This document shows positions 20,424-32,278 of a DNA stretch of 64,000 nt, piece by piece. Each line of letters opens with the position of its first letter. Position 1 is the stretch's first letter. The position numbers and the translations under genes are program-made. The stretch is from Photorhabdus caribbeanensis. GTDB taxonomy: Bacteria; Pseudomonadota; Gammaproteobacteria; Enterobacterales; Enterobacteriaceae. Under the pieces are notes generated by a model that searched no databases, was not told where the DNA came from, and saw nothing but the letters and a program-made list of their open reading frames with translations. The stretch lies in contig NZ_RCWB01000029.1 of the NCBI RefSeq assembly GCF_018448885.1, positions 1 through 64,000 on the forward strand, written 5' to 3'.

Positions 20424-21983
20424 CTAGCATCCTGTCTGTTGTTTCAGATACTCATCAAAACTAACCGTATCCTCACGTTCCAACGCGTCTTGTCGCTCTA
20501 CGGAGGCCCTGCGTTCTATAGCAAACTGTTCGTCGCTAATAACCTCATATTTTTCATTGATCAGTTGCTGATGGTATTCATCTGCTAGTTCCAGCCCAAA
20601 GCCGCCAATGCCCTGGCTCTTCATTTTTTCCAGTACGCGAGCCGATAAAGTCAGTGATGAATCATCAAACATCGCAATTAATTCTTCGCAAACCTTTTGA
20701 TATTGTGTGCCAGAACAACTATCCAATATTGTGGCAACCCGTTTCAAGTCACTAAATAACTTTTTGCCAACTTTTGCTAACGGCTCTTCCACACTTCCAC
20801 AACCAAGACCAATCATTTGCCCCGGTTTACGCCCCTCAAGGATCACTCTATTCCAATTCTTACGGCAACAATCTAATTCATCACTGCTCATTTCTGGCGC
20901 TTCGGCAAGCACGCACCATATTAAGAATAGGTCAAGAAAACGAATTTGTGTTTCATTGACGCCAATCGCTGCAAATGGATTAATATCCAATGAACGAACT
21001 TCGATATATTCTACTCCACCACGCAGCAACGCATCAGAAGGCGATTCATTCCCTTTTGTGACACGCTTAGGCCGGATTGGCGCATATAACTCATTTTCAA
21101 TTTGTAAGACGTTGGTATTGAGCTGAATATGTTTATCACCTTGCTTAATACCCAATTTAGCAAACTCATCAGATGGCTTGTGAATCGCTTTTTTCAACTC
21201 GTCAATATAGGTGTATAGGTTATTAAACGTGATATTCAGATCACTTTGTGATTTATTGGTATACCCCAGATTACTCATTCTTAGTGAAGTCGCATAAGGC
21301 AGATAACAAGTTCCATCTTCTGTTCGATCAAAATGAAAAGAGGTCTCTCTTCCACGTAAGAACGAGGAACAAATTGCTGGAGAAGCGCCAAACAGGTATG
21401 GGATCACCCACCCAAAGCGATAATAGTTACGGATCAAGCGGAAATAGCCATTAGAGATCTGCTCTTTACCACTCTCTGCATCTTCAATACCAGCCCAAGC
21501 ACGCCAGAACTCAATTGGCAATGAAAAATTATAATGAACCCCGGATATGGTCTGCATTAACGCGCCATAACGATTTTTTAACCCTTCACGGTATAAAGTC
21601 TTATAGCGACCAACATTCGAGGTACCATATTGAGCCAGAGTAATGTTCTCTTCCGCATCAATAAAGCATGGCATACTCAATGGCCACATTTTTTCTTTAT
21701 CTAGCATACGCGCCGTGTGACGATGAATATCGCTAAGAAAAGAAATCGTATATTTTATGTCATCATTAACTGGTGTTATGAACTCCAACAATGACTCTGC
21801 AAAATCAGTAGTAATCCATTTATGCGTAAGCGCTGCACCAAGTGCTTTAGGATGTTCCGTTATGGCTAAACTACCATCGAAAGTAATACGCAATGTTTCA
21901 CGTTCAACACCGCGACGAATTCCATTTAAAATTGTCGGATGCGCCTCTAGCCATGATAGAGCCTTTGATACGTCCGGGATCAA
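20424..21983 (-). CDS. gshA: Glutamate-cysteine ligase GshA
   Basis: ATP-dependent first step of glutathione synthesis. 519 residues, matching the gammaproteobacterial type in length and throughout the sequence ([47 protein letters not shown]). The start codon is TTG, directly after GGGAGGTCGAA; E. coli gshA also uses TTG and starts MIPDV. luxS follows 150 bp downstream. The C-terminus differs from E. coli, as is usual for the family. Confidence 0.97.
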   Translation of the reverse strand: MIPDVSKALSWLEAHPTILNGIRRGVERETLRITFDGSLAITEHPKALGAALTHKWITTDFAESLLEFITPVNDDIKYTISFLSDIHRHTARMLDKEKMWPLSMPCFIDAEENITLAQYGTSNVGRYKTLYREGLKNRYGALMQTISGVHYNFSLPIEFWRAWAGIEDAESGKEQISNGYFRLIRNYYRFGWVIPYLFGASPAICSSFLRGRETSFHFDRTEDGTCYLPYATSLRMSNLGYTNKSQSDLNITFNNLYTYIDELKKAIHKPSDEFAKLGIKQGDKHIQLNTNVLQIENELYAPIRPKRVTKGNESPSDALLRGGVEYIEVRSLDINPFAAIGVNETQIRFLDLFLIWCVLAEAPEMSSDELDCCRKNWNRVILEGRKPGQMIGLGCGSVEEPLAKVGKKLFSDLKRVATILDSCSGTQYQKVCEELIAMFDDSSLTLSARVLEKMKSQGIGGFGLELADEYHQQLINEKYEVISDEQFAIERRASVERQDALEREDTVSFDEYLKQQTGC

Positions 21984-22124
21984 TTCGACCTCCCGTAGTG
22001 TTTAGAAGAATTTTTATAAGGGTTTACTTTATCTTAAACAAGCCAAATTGTCGCTGATTAGATATAGCAGCAAAAACATTTCAGCATCATACAGAGTGCA
22101 GGTTGATTATGGCACAAGCAGAAA

Positions 22125-22154
22125 GGAAAAAGCCCCGCTGTTTAAGCGGGGCTT
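22125..22154 (-). terminator. tRNA operon terminator
   Basis: On the minus strand AAGCCCCGCT pairs with AGCGGGGCTT (loop TAAAC) and TTTTTCC follows. It lies five bases after the last tRNA-Arg and closes the serV-argV-type operon. Confidence 0.85.
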
Positions 22155-22158
22155 GATA

Positions 22159-22235
22159 TGGCGCATCCAGAAGGATTCGAACCTCCGACCGCTCGGTTCG
22201 TAGCCGAGTACTCTATCCAGCTGAGCTATGGATGC
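22159..22235 (-). tRNA. tRNA-Arg(ACG), copy 3
   Basis: A 77-nt tRNA including an encoded CCA end. Acceptor stem GCATCCA/TGGATGC, D-loop AGCTCAGCTGGATAGAGT, anticodon loop CTACGAA (anticodon ACG) and T-loop GGTTCGAATCC. The A34 would be deaminated to inosine. Last in a three-copy array next to tRNA-Ser, the argVYZQ-serV arrangement of E. coli. Confidence 0.97.
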
Positions 22236-22322
22236 ATGTTCAGTTTTTTACTCTGGTAAAAGGCAGTGATTGCTTCGATTACCTGAATGGCACCCCGGAT
22301 GATTTCATCTCAAGGCTAAATA

Positions 22323-22399
22323 TGGCGCATCCAGAAGGATTCGAACCTCCGACCGCTCGGTTCGTAGCCGAGTACTCTATCCAGCTGAGCTATGGATGC
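22323..22399 (-). tRNA. tRNA-Arg(ACG), copy 2
   Basis: Identical in its 77 nt to the copy at 22159, with anticodon ACG and encoded CCA. The 87-bp spacers on both sides are near-identical, showing tandem duplication of the whole unit. Confidence 0.97.
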
Positions 22400-22487
22400 G
22401 TGTTCAATTTTTCACTCTTGGTAAAAGGCAGTGATTGCTTCGATTACCTGAATGGTACCTCGGATGATTTCATCTCAAGGTTGAATA

Positions 22488-22564
22488 TGGCGCATCCAGA
22501 AGGATTCGAACCTCCGACCGCTCGGTTCGTAGCCGAGTACTCTATCCAGCTGAGCTATGGATGC
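22488..22564 (-). tRNA. tRNA-Arg(ACG), copy 1
   Basis: Identical in sequence to the other two copies, with anticodon ACG and encoded CCA. It directly follows tRNA-Ser(GCT) in the transcript, 10 bp away. Confidence 0.97.
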
Positions 22565-22574
22565 GTGGTTTAAA

Positions 22575-22667
22575 TGGCGGTGAGAGAGGGATTCGAACCC
22601 TCGATGCAGCTTTTAACCGCATACTCCCTTAGCAGGGGAGCGCCTTCAGCCTCTCGGCCATCTCACC
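22575..22667 (-). tRNA. tRNA-Ser(GCT)
   Basis: A 93-nt class II tRNA with acceptor GGTGAG, a long variable arm, anticodon loop containing GCT (CTGCTAA), T-loop GGTTCGAATCC and encoded CCA. First gene of the tRNA operon downstream of csrA, as serV in E. coli. Confidence 0.97.
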
Positions 22668-23053
22668 GTACGCTTTCTTTCGAATCGCGACTCAGAACTT
22701 TTGTTTAAGCTCCTCGTCACTGCGTGGCGCACATATTACTTTCCCAGACTTATAAGTCAAACAATTTTTCTAAACCTGTGTTTGTTTGAACACTTCACAC
22801 GCAAGATGTTTAGTTTGACGCCAAAAAGCATGCTTTATCAGCAGCAAATTATTACAACCTCAATTGAAGTGCATGCAAATCATTATTCGCCACAATAGCA
22901 TGATAGGAGCACTCTGTTCTTGCGATAGAAAAATAAAAAAGATGGGAAAATAGACAAGAGATTAAGAAATTAGCAAAACCAAAAAATACCAACAGAGTTG
23001 AGATCCCTCAAAAATGGCGCCCGGTTCTGACGAGATAGGACGCCAACTTAGAG
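22668..23053. other. Intergenic region between csrA and tRNA-Ser
   Basis: About 385 bp. The part nearest the tRNA should hold its promoter, but I could not place a clear -35/-10 pair. No open frame or repeat stands out. Confidence 0.4.
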
Positions 23054-23239
23054 TCAGTAAGTTGTTGGCTGAGACTTTTCGGCCTGAATCCGCTGATAAA
23101 TTTCTTCACGGTGAACAGAAACTTCTTTAGGAGCATTTACACCAATACGAACTTGGTTACCTTTAACCCCCAGTACTGTAACTGTTACCTCATCGCCTAT
23201 CATGAGCGTTTCACCAACTCGACGAGTCAGAATAAGCAT
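23054..23239 (-). CDS. csrA: Carbon storage regulator CsrA
   Basis: Homodimeric RNA-binding protein that blocks ribosome access at GGA-containing leaders; a global regulator of metabolism, motility and, in Photorhabdus and Xenorhabdus relatives, host interaction. The 61 residues are almost identical to E. coli, beginning [20 protein letters not shown] with [26 protein letters not shown] precedes the start. It lies between alaS and the tRNA operon, as in E. coli. Confidence 0.98.
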
Positions 23240-23485
23240 TCTTTGCTCCTTGAAAATTTAAAAGAGTCGGGTCTTTCGGTTTCCCCGCTATTATCCATCA
23301 AACACCGTGAAAACGTAAAACAATGGTATATGCTTAAAGTATAAGCAATTTTAAGCGCATTTCCTACCTATATAGTTTAGCCAAAATAAATAAATATGCG
23401 CTTAACCTTTTAACAATTTCACAACAAGATTTCAAGGCACCATAAAAACAACGCTATGGTGCCCCGTAAACTCAGGTAATACCGC

Positions 23486-26116
23486 CTATAGCCGCGATGC
23501 TACCCACTCTTCCACGCTATCCAAAGCAGAAGGCAACGCTTCAACATCAGAACCACCTGCCTGGGCCATATCAGGGCGACCACCGCCTTTACCACCGATC
23601 TGCTGAGCTACAGAAGAAATTAACTCACCTGCTCTTATTTTAGCAGTCAGATCCTTTGTGACACCAACAATTAAGCTGACTTTATCATCACTTATAGTGG
23701 AAAGCACAATAATCGCTGAACCTAGTTGATTTTTCAGATCATCAACCATCGTTCTCAACATCTTAGGTTCTGTATTGCTTAACTGACTGACCAGCAACTT
23801 CACACCCTTCACTTCTTTCGCTTTACTTGCTAAAGAAGAGCTCTCTTGTGCAGCCTGTTGATCTTTAAGCTGTTGAAGCTCTTTTTCCAACGCTTTGGTT
23901 CTATCCAGCGTCATCCGTACTTTTTCACTCAGGCTATGGATATCACTTTTCACTAATTGAGCAATATCTTGAATTAAATCAACCTGTTGATGTACAGATT
24001 CCACCGCTTTTTTACCTGTAATCGCTTCTATCCTACGGATACCCGCAGCCGTTCCAGATTCAGCAATAATGCGGAACAAGCCAATATCACCGGTACGATT
24101 TGCATGAGTCCCTCCACATAATTCGGTGGAAAAATCCCCCATTGATAGTACACGGACTTGCTCTTCGTATTTTTCACCAAATAGTGCCATCGCACCTTTG
24201 GCTTTTGCTGTCTCCAGATCCATCAATTCAGTAACAACAGGTGAATTTTGACGAACTTTGGCATTAACCAAATCCTCAACCTGACGAATCTGTTCTGGTT
24301 TCATCGCTTCAAAGTGAGAAAAATCAAAGCGAAGGTATTTATCGTTAACCAGAGAGCCTTTCTGTGATACGTGCTCACCCAGAATTTGACGTAATGCAGC
24401 ATGTAACAGATGGGTTGCTGAGTGATTCAAACGAATTGCATCACGACGTTCAATATCAATAACCGCATTGATGTTACGGTTTACACTTAAGGTACCTTTT
24501 TCAAGCTTACCAATATGACCAATAGCCTGACCATATTTTTGTGTATCAATAACACAAAAAGCACAATCGGTATTACTCAGAATGCCTGAATCACCAACCT
24601 GTCCACCGGACTCAGCATAAAAAGCAGTCTTATCCAGTATAACAATTGCTTCTTCACCCGCCTGAATTTGATTGACTGATTCACCATCACAAAAGATAGC
24701 AGTTACTGTTGCCTGCTGTTCGTTATGATCGTAACCAGAGAAATCACTGCGTTCATCAACTTTGATCAACTCATTATAATCGGTACCGAAACCACTTGAT
24801 TCACGAGCACGACGACGCTGATTTTCCATTGCCACTGCAAATCCCGCTTCATCAACGCTAATATTACGCTCACGGCAAACATCAGCGGTCAAATCCACAG
24901 GGAAACCATAGGTATCATACAGACGGAAAGCCGTTTCACCATCCAGAATATCACCAGACAGTTTTGCCAGTTCATCGTCTAGCAACTGAAGGCCACGTTC
25001 CAGAGTACGAGCAAACTGCTCTTCTTCTGTTTTCAAGATCTGCTCAACAATTGTTTGCTGGCGTTTCAGCTCTTCTCCCGCAGCGCCCATCACTGCTATC
25101 AATGGCGCAACTAATTTGTAGAAGAAGGTATCTTTAGCCCCCAACATGTTACCGTGACGGATGGCGCGGCGGATAATACGACGCAGAACATAACCACGGT
25201 TTTCATTAGAAGGAACAACACCATCACAAATCAAAAATGCACATGAACGAATGTGATCAGCAATAACCCGCAGAGATTTATTACTCAGATCATCTGTAGC
25301 GCCAGTGACATTAGCAACAACGGTAATCAAATCACGGAACAGATCGATCTCATAGTTAGAATTGACGTGCTGCAATACAGCAGCGATACGCTCCAGCCCC
25401 ATCCCTGTATCTACGGATGGTTTTGGCAACGGCTCCATCGTGCCATCAGCATGACGATTGAACTGCATAAAGACGATATTCCAGATTTCAATATATCTGT
25501 CACCATCTTCCTCTGGGCTGCCTGGCGGTCCACCCCAGATATGTTCGCCATGATCATAAAAAATTTCAGTGCAAGGGCCGCAAGGACCGGTATCACCCAT
25601 TTGCCAAAAGTTATCCGATGCATAAGGCGCGCCTTTGTTATCACCAATGCGGATAATTCTTTCTGCTGGTATGCCGACTTCGTTCTTCCAAATATCATAG
25701 GCTTCATCATCTGTCTGATAGACTGTCACCCATAATTTTTCTTTAGGCAAATTGAACCAATCTTTGCCAGTCAGAAGTTCCCAAGCATAACTAATAGCAT
25801 CATGTTTGAAGTAGTCGCCAAAGCTGAAATTACCGAGCATCTCAAAGAAAGTATGATGGCGTGCGGTGTAACCTACATTTTCTAAATCGTTATGTTTACC
25901 ACCGGCACGAACACAACGCTGAGCAGTTGTTGCTCGGGAATAAGATCTTTTGTCCTGTCCAAGAAATACATCCTTAAACTGGTTCATCCCTGCGTTGGTA
26001 AACAGCAGTGTTGGGTCATTATTTGGCACCAAAGAACTACTTGGTACGATTTGATGCCCTTTAGTATGAAAAAAGTCGAGAAACGCTTGACGGATCTCAG
26101 CGGTGCTTTTGCTCAT
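23486..26116 (-). CDS. alaS: Alanyl-tRNA synthetase AlaS
   Basis: Charges tRNA-Ala. The 876 residues match E. coli. The class II catalytic core (about 1-260) is followed by the tRNA-recognition region. The editing domain carries the zinc motif ([12 protein letters not shown] and later [13 protein letters not shown]) and a C-Ala oligomerisation domain ends with [15 protein letters not shown]. Monocistronic in appearance. In E. coli recX separates it from recA; here it does not. Confidence 0.99.
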   Translation of the reverse strand: MSKSTAEIRQAFLDFFHTKGHQIVPSSSLVPNNDPTLLFTNAGMNQFKDVFLGQDKRSYSRATTAQRCVRAGGKHNDLENVGYTARHHTFFEMLGNFSFGDYFKHDAISYAWELLTGKDWFNLPKEKLWVTVYQTDDEAYDIWKNEVGIPAERIIRIGDNKGAPYASDNFWQMGDTGPCGPCTEIFYDHGEHIWGGPPGSPEEDGDRYIEIWNIVFMQFNRHADGTMEPLPKPSVDTGMGLERIAAVLQHVNSNYEIDLFRDLITVVANVTGATDDLSNKSLRVIADHIRSCAFLICDGVVPSNENRGYVLRRIIRRAIRHGNMLGAKDTFFYKLVAPLIAVMGAAGEELKRQQTIVEQILKTEEEQFARTLERGLQLLDDELAKLSGDILDGETAFRLYDTYGFPVDLTADVCRERNISVDEAGFAVAMENQRRRARESSGFGTDYNELIKVDERSDFSGYDHNEQQATVTAIFCDGESVNQIQAGEEAIVILDKTAFYAESGGQVGDSGILSNTDCAFCVIDTQKYGQAIGHIGKLEKGTLSVNRNINAVIDIERRDAIRLNHSATHLLHAALRQILGEHVSQKGSLVNDKYLRFDFSHFEAMKPEQIRQVEDLVNAKVRQNSPVVTELMDLETAKAKGAMALFGEKYEEQVRVLSMGDFSTELCGGTHANRTGDIGLFRIIAESGTAAGIRRIEAITGKKAVESVHQQVDLIQDIAQLVKSDIHSLSEKVRMTLDRTKALEKELQQLKDQQAAQESSSLASKAKEVKGVKLLVSQLSNTEPKMLRTMVDDLKNQLGSAIIVLSTISDDKVSLIVGVTKDLTAKIRAGELISSVAQQIGGKGGGRPDMAQAGGSDVEALPSALDSVEEWVASRL

Positions 26117-26340
26117 AATTGTCCCGAAATCAAGCTGGAAAAAACAGATTTATGAATTGCTTAGGTGGGATATTCCATCACCTATTTTCAACTCACGAAT
26201 AAACAAAGTGGGGATAAGATAAAAGTTCTTCTATTAGAAGTAAAATCCCAGATACATCCATTCGCTGGCAGCATTGTAAATCGTCTGGGTATTTTCTGAA
26301 AGCATGATCGCATGATATGGATAATACTTGCTTTCTGAGG

Positions 26341-26369
26341 GAAGAAACCGCGTCATTATTAACGCGGTA
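26341..26369 (-). terminator. recA terminator
   Basis: On the minus strand ACCGCGT and ACGCGGT form a stem around TAATAATG, followed by TTTCTT. It lies about 70 bp beyond the recA stop, in the space where recX would be expected. Confidence 0.75.
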
Positions 26370-26436
26370 TAAGTTTGATGAAAAAACTTTTACAGCTTTA
26401 ATACGAGAATACAGACTACCGATATAATTAGTCAGA

Positions 26437-27537
<1,101 letters not shown>

Positions 27538-27586
27538 TCACTGCCGATGAATAATTTCTAATACTAAAACATGGTTTGTAATTATA

Positions 27587-27602
27587 CTGTATAATCATAC
27601 AG
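27587..27602 (-). promoter_or_regulatory. LexA (SOS) box of recA
   Basis: CTGTATAATCATACAG is a perfect CTGT-N8-ACAG operator with TA/CA flanks, about 85 bp upstream of the recA start. It predicts SOS induction. Confidence 0.9.
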
Positions 27603-27616
27603 CATCAAGTTAATTT

Positions 27617-27735
27617 TTTATTTTCAAGTTTCCTCTTTGTTGGCGGCACTGCTCACCCCAGTCACATAGTTAGCTATGCTCCCGGGGATTCGCTCCCTTG
27701 CCGTCGCGATCCATCTTGAAATTCATAGGGTATAT
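27617..27735. repeat. ERIC element overlapping the pncC 3' end
   Basis: Carries the ERIC core CCCGGGGATTCGCTCCC and the terminus AAATTCATAGGGTATA. Its pncC-proximal part is translated as the last residues of PncC and supplies the stop codon. Confidence 0.88.
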
Positions 27736-28227
27736 AATCTCTGATAACAGTGTTTTCAGAGAATAAATGACAGCTTGCAGGCGTACTTCATTTCGGTCGC
27801 CGTCAAAACAACAACGGCGAGAAACAACTTCTACCCCATTTACCGTTAGATAGGCAAATCCAAACCACACTGTGCCAACAGGTTTTTCTTCGCTGCCGCC
27901 ATCAGGCCCGGCAATGCCACTAACCGAAACCGCCAGATCTGCCTGCGCGGCTTTCAGTGCCCCTGCCGCCATTTCCCTCACAACCTGTTCACTAACAGCC
28001 CCATGTTGCTGTAAAACGGCTTCTGACACACCTAGCATCTGATGCTTAGCTTTATTACTGTATGTCACAAAGCTTCGGTCAAAATAAGCAGAGCTACCGG
28101 CAATATCTGAAATTGTTTTCGCCAACCAACCACCGGTGCAAGATTCAGCACAAGTCACCCACAGTTTTTGTTGTCTTAGCTTTTCCCCCAGTTCAATACT
28201 AAGCTGAGTCAGAATTTTTTCACTCAT
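27670..28227 (-). CDS. pncC: Nicotinamide-nucleotide amidase PncC (CinA C-terminal domain)
   Basis: Deamidates NMN to nicotinate mononucleotide in the pyridine nucleotide salvage cycle. The protein is a single CinA_C domain with TCAESCTGGWLAKTISD, SYFDRSFVTYSNKAK and VSGIAGPDGGSEEKPVGTVW. It is 185 residues against about 165 in E. coli: roughly the last 20, MNFKMDRDGKGANPREHS, are encoded by an inserted ERIC element. Upstream of recA as in E. coli. The added tail is not a known domain. Confidence 0.94.
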   Translation of the reverse strand: MSEKILTQLSIELGEKLRQQKLWVTCAESCTGGWLAKTISDIAGSSAYFDRSFVTYSNKAKHQMLGVSEAVLQQHGAVSEQVVREMAAGALKAAQADLAVSVSGIAGPDGGSEEKPVGTVWFGFAYLTVNGVEVVSRRCCFDGDRNEVRLQAVIYSLKTLLSEIIYPMNFKMDRDGKGANPREHS

Positions 28228-28252
28228 AACACACTCTTTATCCGGTAAAAGA

Positions 28253-29449
28253 TCAATTTCTTTGAAACCGGTTCCAAATCCACAAACTCGTGATTGTCAA
28301 CGCCAACAGAGTACCAAAGCCTATCCCTGTTGTAACAACCGGGACGCCTATTTTAATAGCCAATGAATACAAGCCAAGCATCAATAACATGGCGATATTC
28401 TCACCCAAATTCTGTACTGCGATTGCATAACCGGCGCCAATCGTTTGTCTGCCGCTTTCCTGCAATAATGCATTCAGTGGAACAATAAACAAACCGCCAA
28501 AAATACCGAGAATGATTAATAAGACGTAGGAAGCCCAAATACTTTGCTGAACAGCAAAAATGACCACCATCACGCCGATTACAACACCCGCAGGCATGCA
28601 ACGGTGGACCGTTTTAAGGGTGATGAAACGGGCAGCAACACCTGCACCAATAATAATGCCGACAGCAACCATCACATTAAGTATTGTCGGCGTGCTATTG
28701 TCAGAAATTCCCAGAACAACAGGTACCCATAAGACCAATAGGAATCTCAGGGTTATACCCGCTCCCCAGAACAAACTGGTGCCAATTAAAGAAAATCGAG
28801 CGCCTTTGTTATGCCAAAGAATACAACAAGATGAAGCAAAGTCTGTCAGCATCTTTTTCAGATTCCAGCCTTTATCCTGACGCACCGCCGATAATCGGGG
28901 GATAAAGAAATTAGCGACAACAGCGATACCATACATCAGCGCACAAACAAGCAGTGCGACAGCCAAATTCCAATCAGACAAAAAACCGCCAGCAACAGAA
29001 CCCGTAAGAATGGCAATTATCGTTGAAGCCTCCATCAAACCATTAGCCTTTACTAAACGATCACCATCGGTCAATTCAACCAAGATTCCATATTTAGCCG
29101 GTGAATATGATGCAGCCCCCACTCCCACCAAGGCATAACCCAGAAAGGGATCATAGCCCAGGCAAATAGTAAACGCGCCCAACAACTTTAGGCTATTAGC
29201 AAACAACATCACACGATTTTTCGGGAAACGATCGGCAATTTGCCCCACAAAAGGCGCCAATAAGATATATGCCAAAACAAACACTATCTGTAATATCGGC
29301 TGACTCCAGTCAGGATAAAACTGGGCTTTCAACTGCGCCAGGATCGCAAACAACAGCGCATTATCGGCAAAAGCCGAAAAAAACTGCGACACCAATACGG
29401 CTTTCATGCCACGGGTTAATAGCGGTTGAACAACGGAGGATTCATTCAC
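28253..29449 (-). CDS. lplT: Lysophospholipid transporter LplT
   Basis: Major-facilitator flippase that moves lysophosphatidylethanolamine across the inner membrane for re-acylation by Aas. 398 residues with about 12 hydrophobic segments. Characteristic stretches are [17 protein letters not shown] near the N-terminus and [13 protein letters not shown] in the first cytosolic loop. It begins 2 bp after the aas stop, so the two are translationally linked. Confidence 0.95.
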   Translation of the reverse strand: MNESSVVQPLLTRGMKAVLVSQFFSAFADNALLFAILAQLKAQFYPDWSQPILQIVFVLAYILLAPFVGQIADRFPKNRVMLFANSLKLLGAFTICLGYDPFLGYALVGVGAASYSPAKYGILVELTDGDRLVKANGLMEASTIIAILTGSVAGGFLSDWNLAVALLVCALMYGIAVVANFFIPRLSAVRQDKGWNLKKMLTDFASSCCILWHNKGARFSLIGTSLFWGAGITLRFLLVLWVPVVLGISDNSTPTILNVMVAVGIIIGAGVAARFITLKTVHRCMPAGVVIGVMVVIFAVQQSIWASYVLLIILGIFGGLFIVPLNALLQESGRQTIGAGYAIAVQNLGENIAMLLMLGLYSLAIKIGVPVVTTGIGFGTLLALTITSLWIWNRFQRN

Positions 29450-29451
29450 GA

Positions 29452-31353
29452 TTATTGTTCCTGTTCAGCTTCACTTTCCAATAACACGATTTCTTCCTGT
29501 TTAGCAAAATGTTTCCCCCGACCGAGAATAGTACAGAACCCTTGTTCATCAATTGAAACAATATCTCCAGTATCAAACCAACCAGACTGAATATTCCCAT
29601 ACTCATCTTTTGCCGCTGGTGGTTCTACATGATTTGGATCTTCAACTCTCAGATACCCTTTCATCACATTTGGACCACGTAACTGCAAACGCCCCCCCGC
29701 TTTAATTCCTGCTACCGGAATAAAACGGGATTCCATTGCCGGCAAAATCCGCCCAACAGTACCAACCTTAGCCATCATCGGCACATTCAATGCAATGACA
29801 GGCGCACATTCTGTCATGCCATATCCTTCTAAAATGCGAATACCGAATTTGTCTTGCCAAAGCTGTTTAGTATTTTCAGTGAGCTTTTCAACACCGGCTA
29901 TCACACAACGAAGACGCGCAAAATCATACGGATGAGCAGAATAGGCATAATTCTCCAGGAAAGTGGATGTACCCAATAATACGGTACAGTTACATTCATA
30001 TACCAGTTCTGGCACTACCCGATAATGCAATGGGTTTGGGTAGAGGAATATCCGGCTACCAGACAACAACGGAGTGAATAAGCCAACCGTCAACCCAAAT
30101 GCATGAAATAGCGGTAGAGAAGACATAAAACGGTCAAGTGGGTTGAAATCAGTAATGGTTTTTATCTGTTCCACATTGGCTAACAAACTAGCGTGACTGT
30201 GAACGACACCTTTTGATACAGTTTCTGAGCCGGACGTAAATAGCACCAAAGCATCATCATCGGGTTTTTGCGCCACCATCGCTTGCTTTGGAAAAAAGAG
30301 GTGCCACAAGATCCATAATTTATCCAGAAAAGTCACTGTACTTTCCAAATCCTCAAGATAAACCCAGTTAACCTCAGTAACTTGCTCGGATAAGTGTGTT
30401 AATCGTTCCTTTTTCAAAAATTGCCGGGAAGTCACAATAGTTTTAATACTGGCAACCGCTACCGCATTCTTCAACCCATGACTATCGGTCGTATAGTTGA
30501 GTAAAGCCGGTATTCTTCCTCTCAAAGATGCCCCGAATATCGCCGCGACCATAATAGTGGCATTAGGTAAAAGAAAACCAATCCGTTCCCCTTGGCAGGT
30601 AAAACGTTGCAAAATACGGCTGGCGCCCAGTACTTTTTTAAGCAGACTGTTATAACTATCTTCTTTAAAAGAAGCATCTGCAATACAAGGCTTAAAACGG
30701 CCAAATTGTTTTCGTGCAACCAATAAAGATTCAAATATTGTTTCTTGTGGTCGGGTCGCCATTCGTGCACTCATCATTATTTCATGCAAACGCTCACCGG
30801 CTAAACGACGTCGTTGCTCCGAACTAGACGCATTCGGCATCGGCAATTGTGTCGCAGGCAGGATTTTCATTGTCACCTTCGGAAAAAGATGAAGTTTGAA
30901 AATACCTTTTAATCGGCTGAATAGGGTTCTTTCTAATCCTTCAAAACGAACAGGAACCACCGCAGCTTCGGATATCGCCGCAATAAAAGCCGCCCCATCA
31001 TAGATTTTCATCAAAGAACCGGTGACAGTAATTCTCCCCTCTGGAAAAACAACTATTGGCCGCCCTTTTTCTATTTCCTTAACCAACACCCTGACAGCCA
31101 TTGGATTTATTGGGTCCAAAGGGACTATTTCAACATAGCGACTTACCAGTTTCATAAAACCACGATTTGCAATATTGGAATAGACAGCAAATACTGGCTT
31201 GACCGGCAAGAAAAGCGTCAACAAAACACCATCAAGAAAAGAGACATGATTAGGTGTGATAAGGCATTTTGGGTGGTTAAATTGTTTAATATCTCCTTCT
31301 ACTGTTAAACGAAACATTAAACGAAAAACAAGCCTTAGAAATTTAAACAACAT
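29452..31353 (-). CDS. aas: Aas: lysophospholipid acyltransferase / acyl-ACP synthetase, C-terminally shortened
   Basis: In E. coli this bifunctional inner-membrane enzyme re-acylates lysophosphatidylethanolamine, using acyl-ACP made by its second domain. Here the N-terminal acyltransferase has the HX4D motif in NHVSFLD and FPEGRIT. The AMP-binding domain (from about residue 230) has the [17 protein letters not shown] loop and GYGMTECAP. The protein stops at 633 residues, about 86 short of E. coli (719), right after GRGKHFAK. This removes the C-terminal subdomain with the catalytic lysine motif GSGKPDF. lplT follows after only 2 bp, so no leftover coding DNA remains. The acyltransferase may still work; the synthetase half is probably impaired. 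Confidence 0.9.
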   Translation of the reverse strand: MLFKFLRLVFRLMFRLTVEGDIKQFNHPKCLITPNHVSFLDGVLLTLFLPVKPVFAVYSNIANRGFMKLVSRYVEIVPLDPINPMAVRVLVKEIEKGRPIVVFPEGRITVTGSLMKIYDGAAFIAAISEAAVVPVRFEGLERTLFSRLKGIFKLHLFPKVTMKILPATQLPMPNASSSEQRRRLAGERLHEIMMSARMATRPQETIFESLLVARKQFGRFKPCIADASFKEDSYNSLLKKVLGASRILQRFTCQGERIGFLLPNATIMVAAIFGASLRGRIPALLNYTTDSHGLKNAVAVASIKTIVTSRQFLKKERLTHLSEQVTEVNWVYLEDLESTVTFLDKLWILWHLFFPKQAMVAQKPDDDALVLFTSGSETVSKGVVHSHASLLANVEQIKTITDFNPLDRFMSSLPLFHAFGLTVGLFTPLLSGSRIFLYPNPLHYRVVPELVYECNCTVLLGTSTFLENYAYSAHPYDFARLRCVIAGVEKLTENTKQLWQDKFGIRILEGYGMTECAPVIALNVPMMAKVGTVGRILPAMESRFIPVAGIKAGGRLQLRGPNVMKGYLRVEDPNHVEPPAAKDEYGNIQSGWFDTGDIVSIDEQGFCTILGRGKHFAKQEEIVLLESEAEQEQ

Positions 31354-31453
31354 ATTCGTATCTCAACCCATTTGAAAAAACAAATAGAAGATACTATTTA
31401 TTATTCGACACTGTAATATTCCTATTTCTCTATAAAAAAATACTAAAATAGCG

Positions 31454-31978
31454 TCAGGAAACTATTCCAGAGAGCATAATTTCTTTCACATAATTTGCAA
31501 TTTTTTCCGGTGAAAGTTGCGCATTAATAATATAGTTCGCGCATTCACAGTAGAGATTTTCTCTGGCGGCAAGCACTTCTTCCATTTCCTCAACAATAGA
31601 TTTTCCCGTCAAACTAGGGCGTTGGGTAGTTTCTGGTTGCTGCATTAATCGCTCAGCCAATATGCTCGCTGAGGCTTGAAGATAAATCACCGTGCCATTT
31701 TGTCGCATATATTGGCGATTTTCAGCAGAAAGAATGATCCCTCCACCAGTAGAAATAACGTGATTGCTTTGACTAACTTGTTGTAAAGCTTGGCTTTCTA
31801 ATTGCCGAAATTGTTGCCACCCTTGCTGGTTAACAATATCCGCAATGGTCATGTTGCTGGTTTGTTGGATATAGTGATCAGTGTCAATAAACGTGTACGA
31901 TAATTCATTGGCTAATAATTTTCCAACAGTCGTTTTTCCTGCCCCACGTGCACCTACAATAAACAATATTTGGTTCAC
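31454..31978 (-). CDS. aroL: Shikimate kinase AroL
   Basis: Phosphorylates shikimate at O3 in the chorismate pathway. 174 residues. P-loop GARGAGKTT, the shikimate-binding DTD (FIDTDHY) and STGGGIIL are present. The sequence is closer to AroL (shikimate kinase II) than AroK in MTIADIVNQQGWQQFR and in length. Monocistronic; the E. coli neighbours are not conserved. Confidence 0.93.
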   Translation of the reverse strand: MNQILFIVGARGAGKTTVGKLLANELSYTFIDTDHYIQQTSNMTIADIVNQQGWQQFRQLESQALQQVSQSNHVISTGGGIILSAENRQYMRQNGTVIYLQASASILAERLMQQPETTQRPSLTGKSIVEEMEEVLAARENLYCECANYIINAQLSPEKIANYVKEIMLSGIVS

Positions 31979-32145
31979 TGCCTGATATCCTTGATAAATT
32001 TCATCGTTAAAAAATATTAACGCCTATAGTAACCAGAACTTTACATCAACGTAAAATTAAAAGTTAATATATACGGTAAAAGCTCCCCCAAAAGCATGGT
32101 CTTACCGAAACTTCAATATAATCAGGCACGCTTCTGGGGTAACAA

Positions 32146-32272
32146 TATACCCGTTATCTTTCAAGTTGCCTCTTTGTTGGCGGCACTCACTCACCCCGGT
32201 AACATAGTTATCTATGCTCCCGGGGATTCATTCCCTTACCGTCGCGATGCATCTTGAAATCCATAGGGTATA
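32146..32272. repeat. ERIC element, full length
   Basis: Exactly 127 bp from TATACCCGTTATCTTTCAAG to ATCCATAGGGTATA, the canonical ERIC length. It lies between aroL and proA, about 7 bp from the proA stop. Confidence 0.95.
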
Positions 32273-32278
32273 AGCACA

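Larger units (their letters stand above)
22159..22564. repeat. Tandem tRNA-Arg plus spacer repeat
   Basis: Units of 164 and 165 bp, each a tRNA-Arg gene plus a spacer containing AAAAGGCAGTGATTGCTTCG. Two spacers are complete and differ at only a few bases. This marks recent duplication or ongoing gene conversion. Confidence 0.85.

Noticed and set aside
25253-25735. 160-codon plus-strand frame inside alaS
   Set aside because: Antisense shadow of a clearly conserved gene, without a ribosome site or recognisable protein features.
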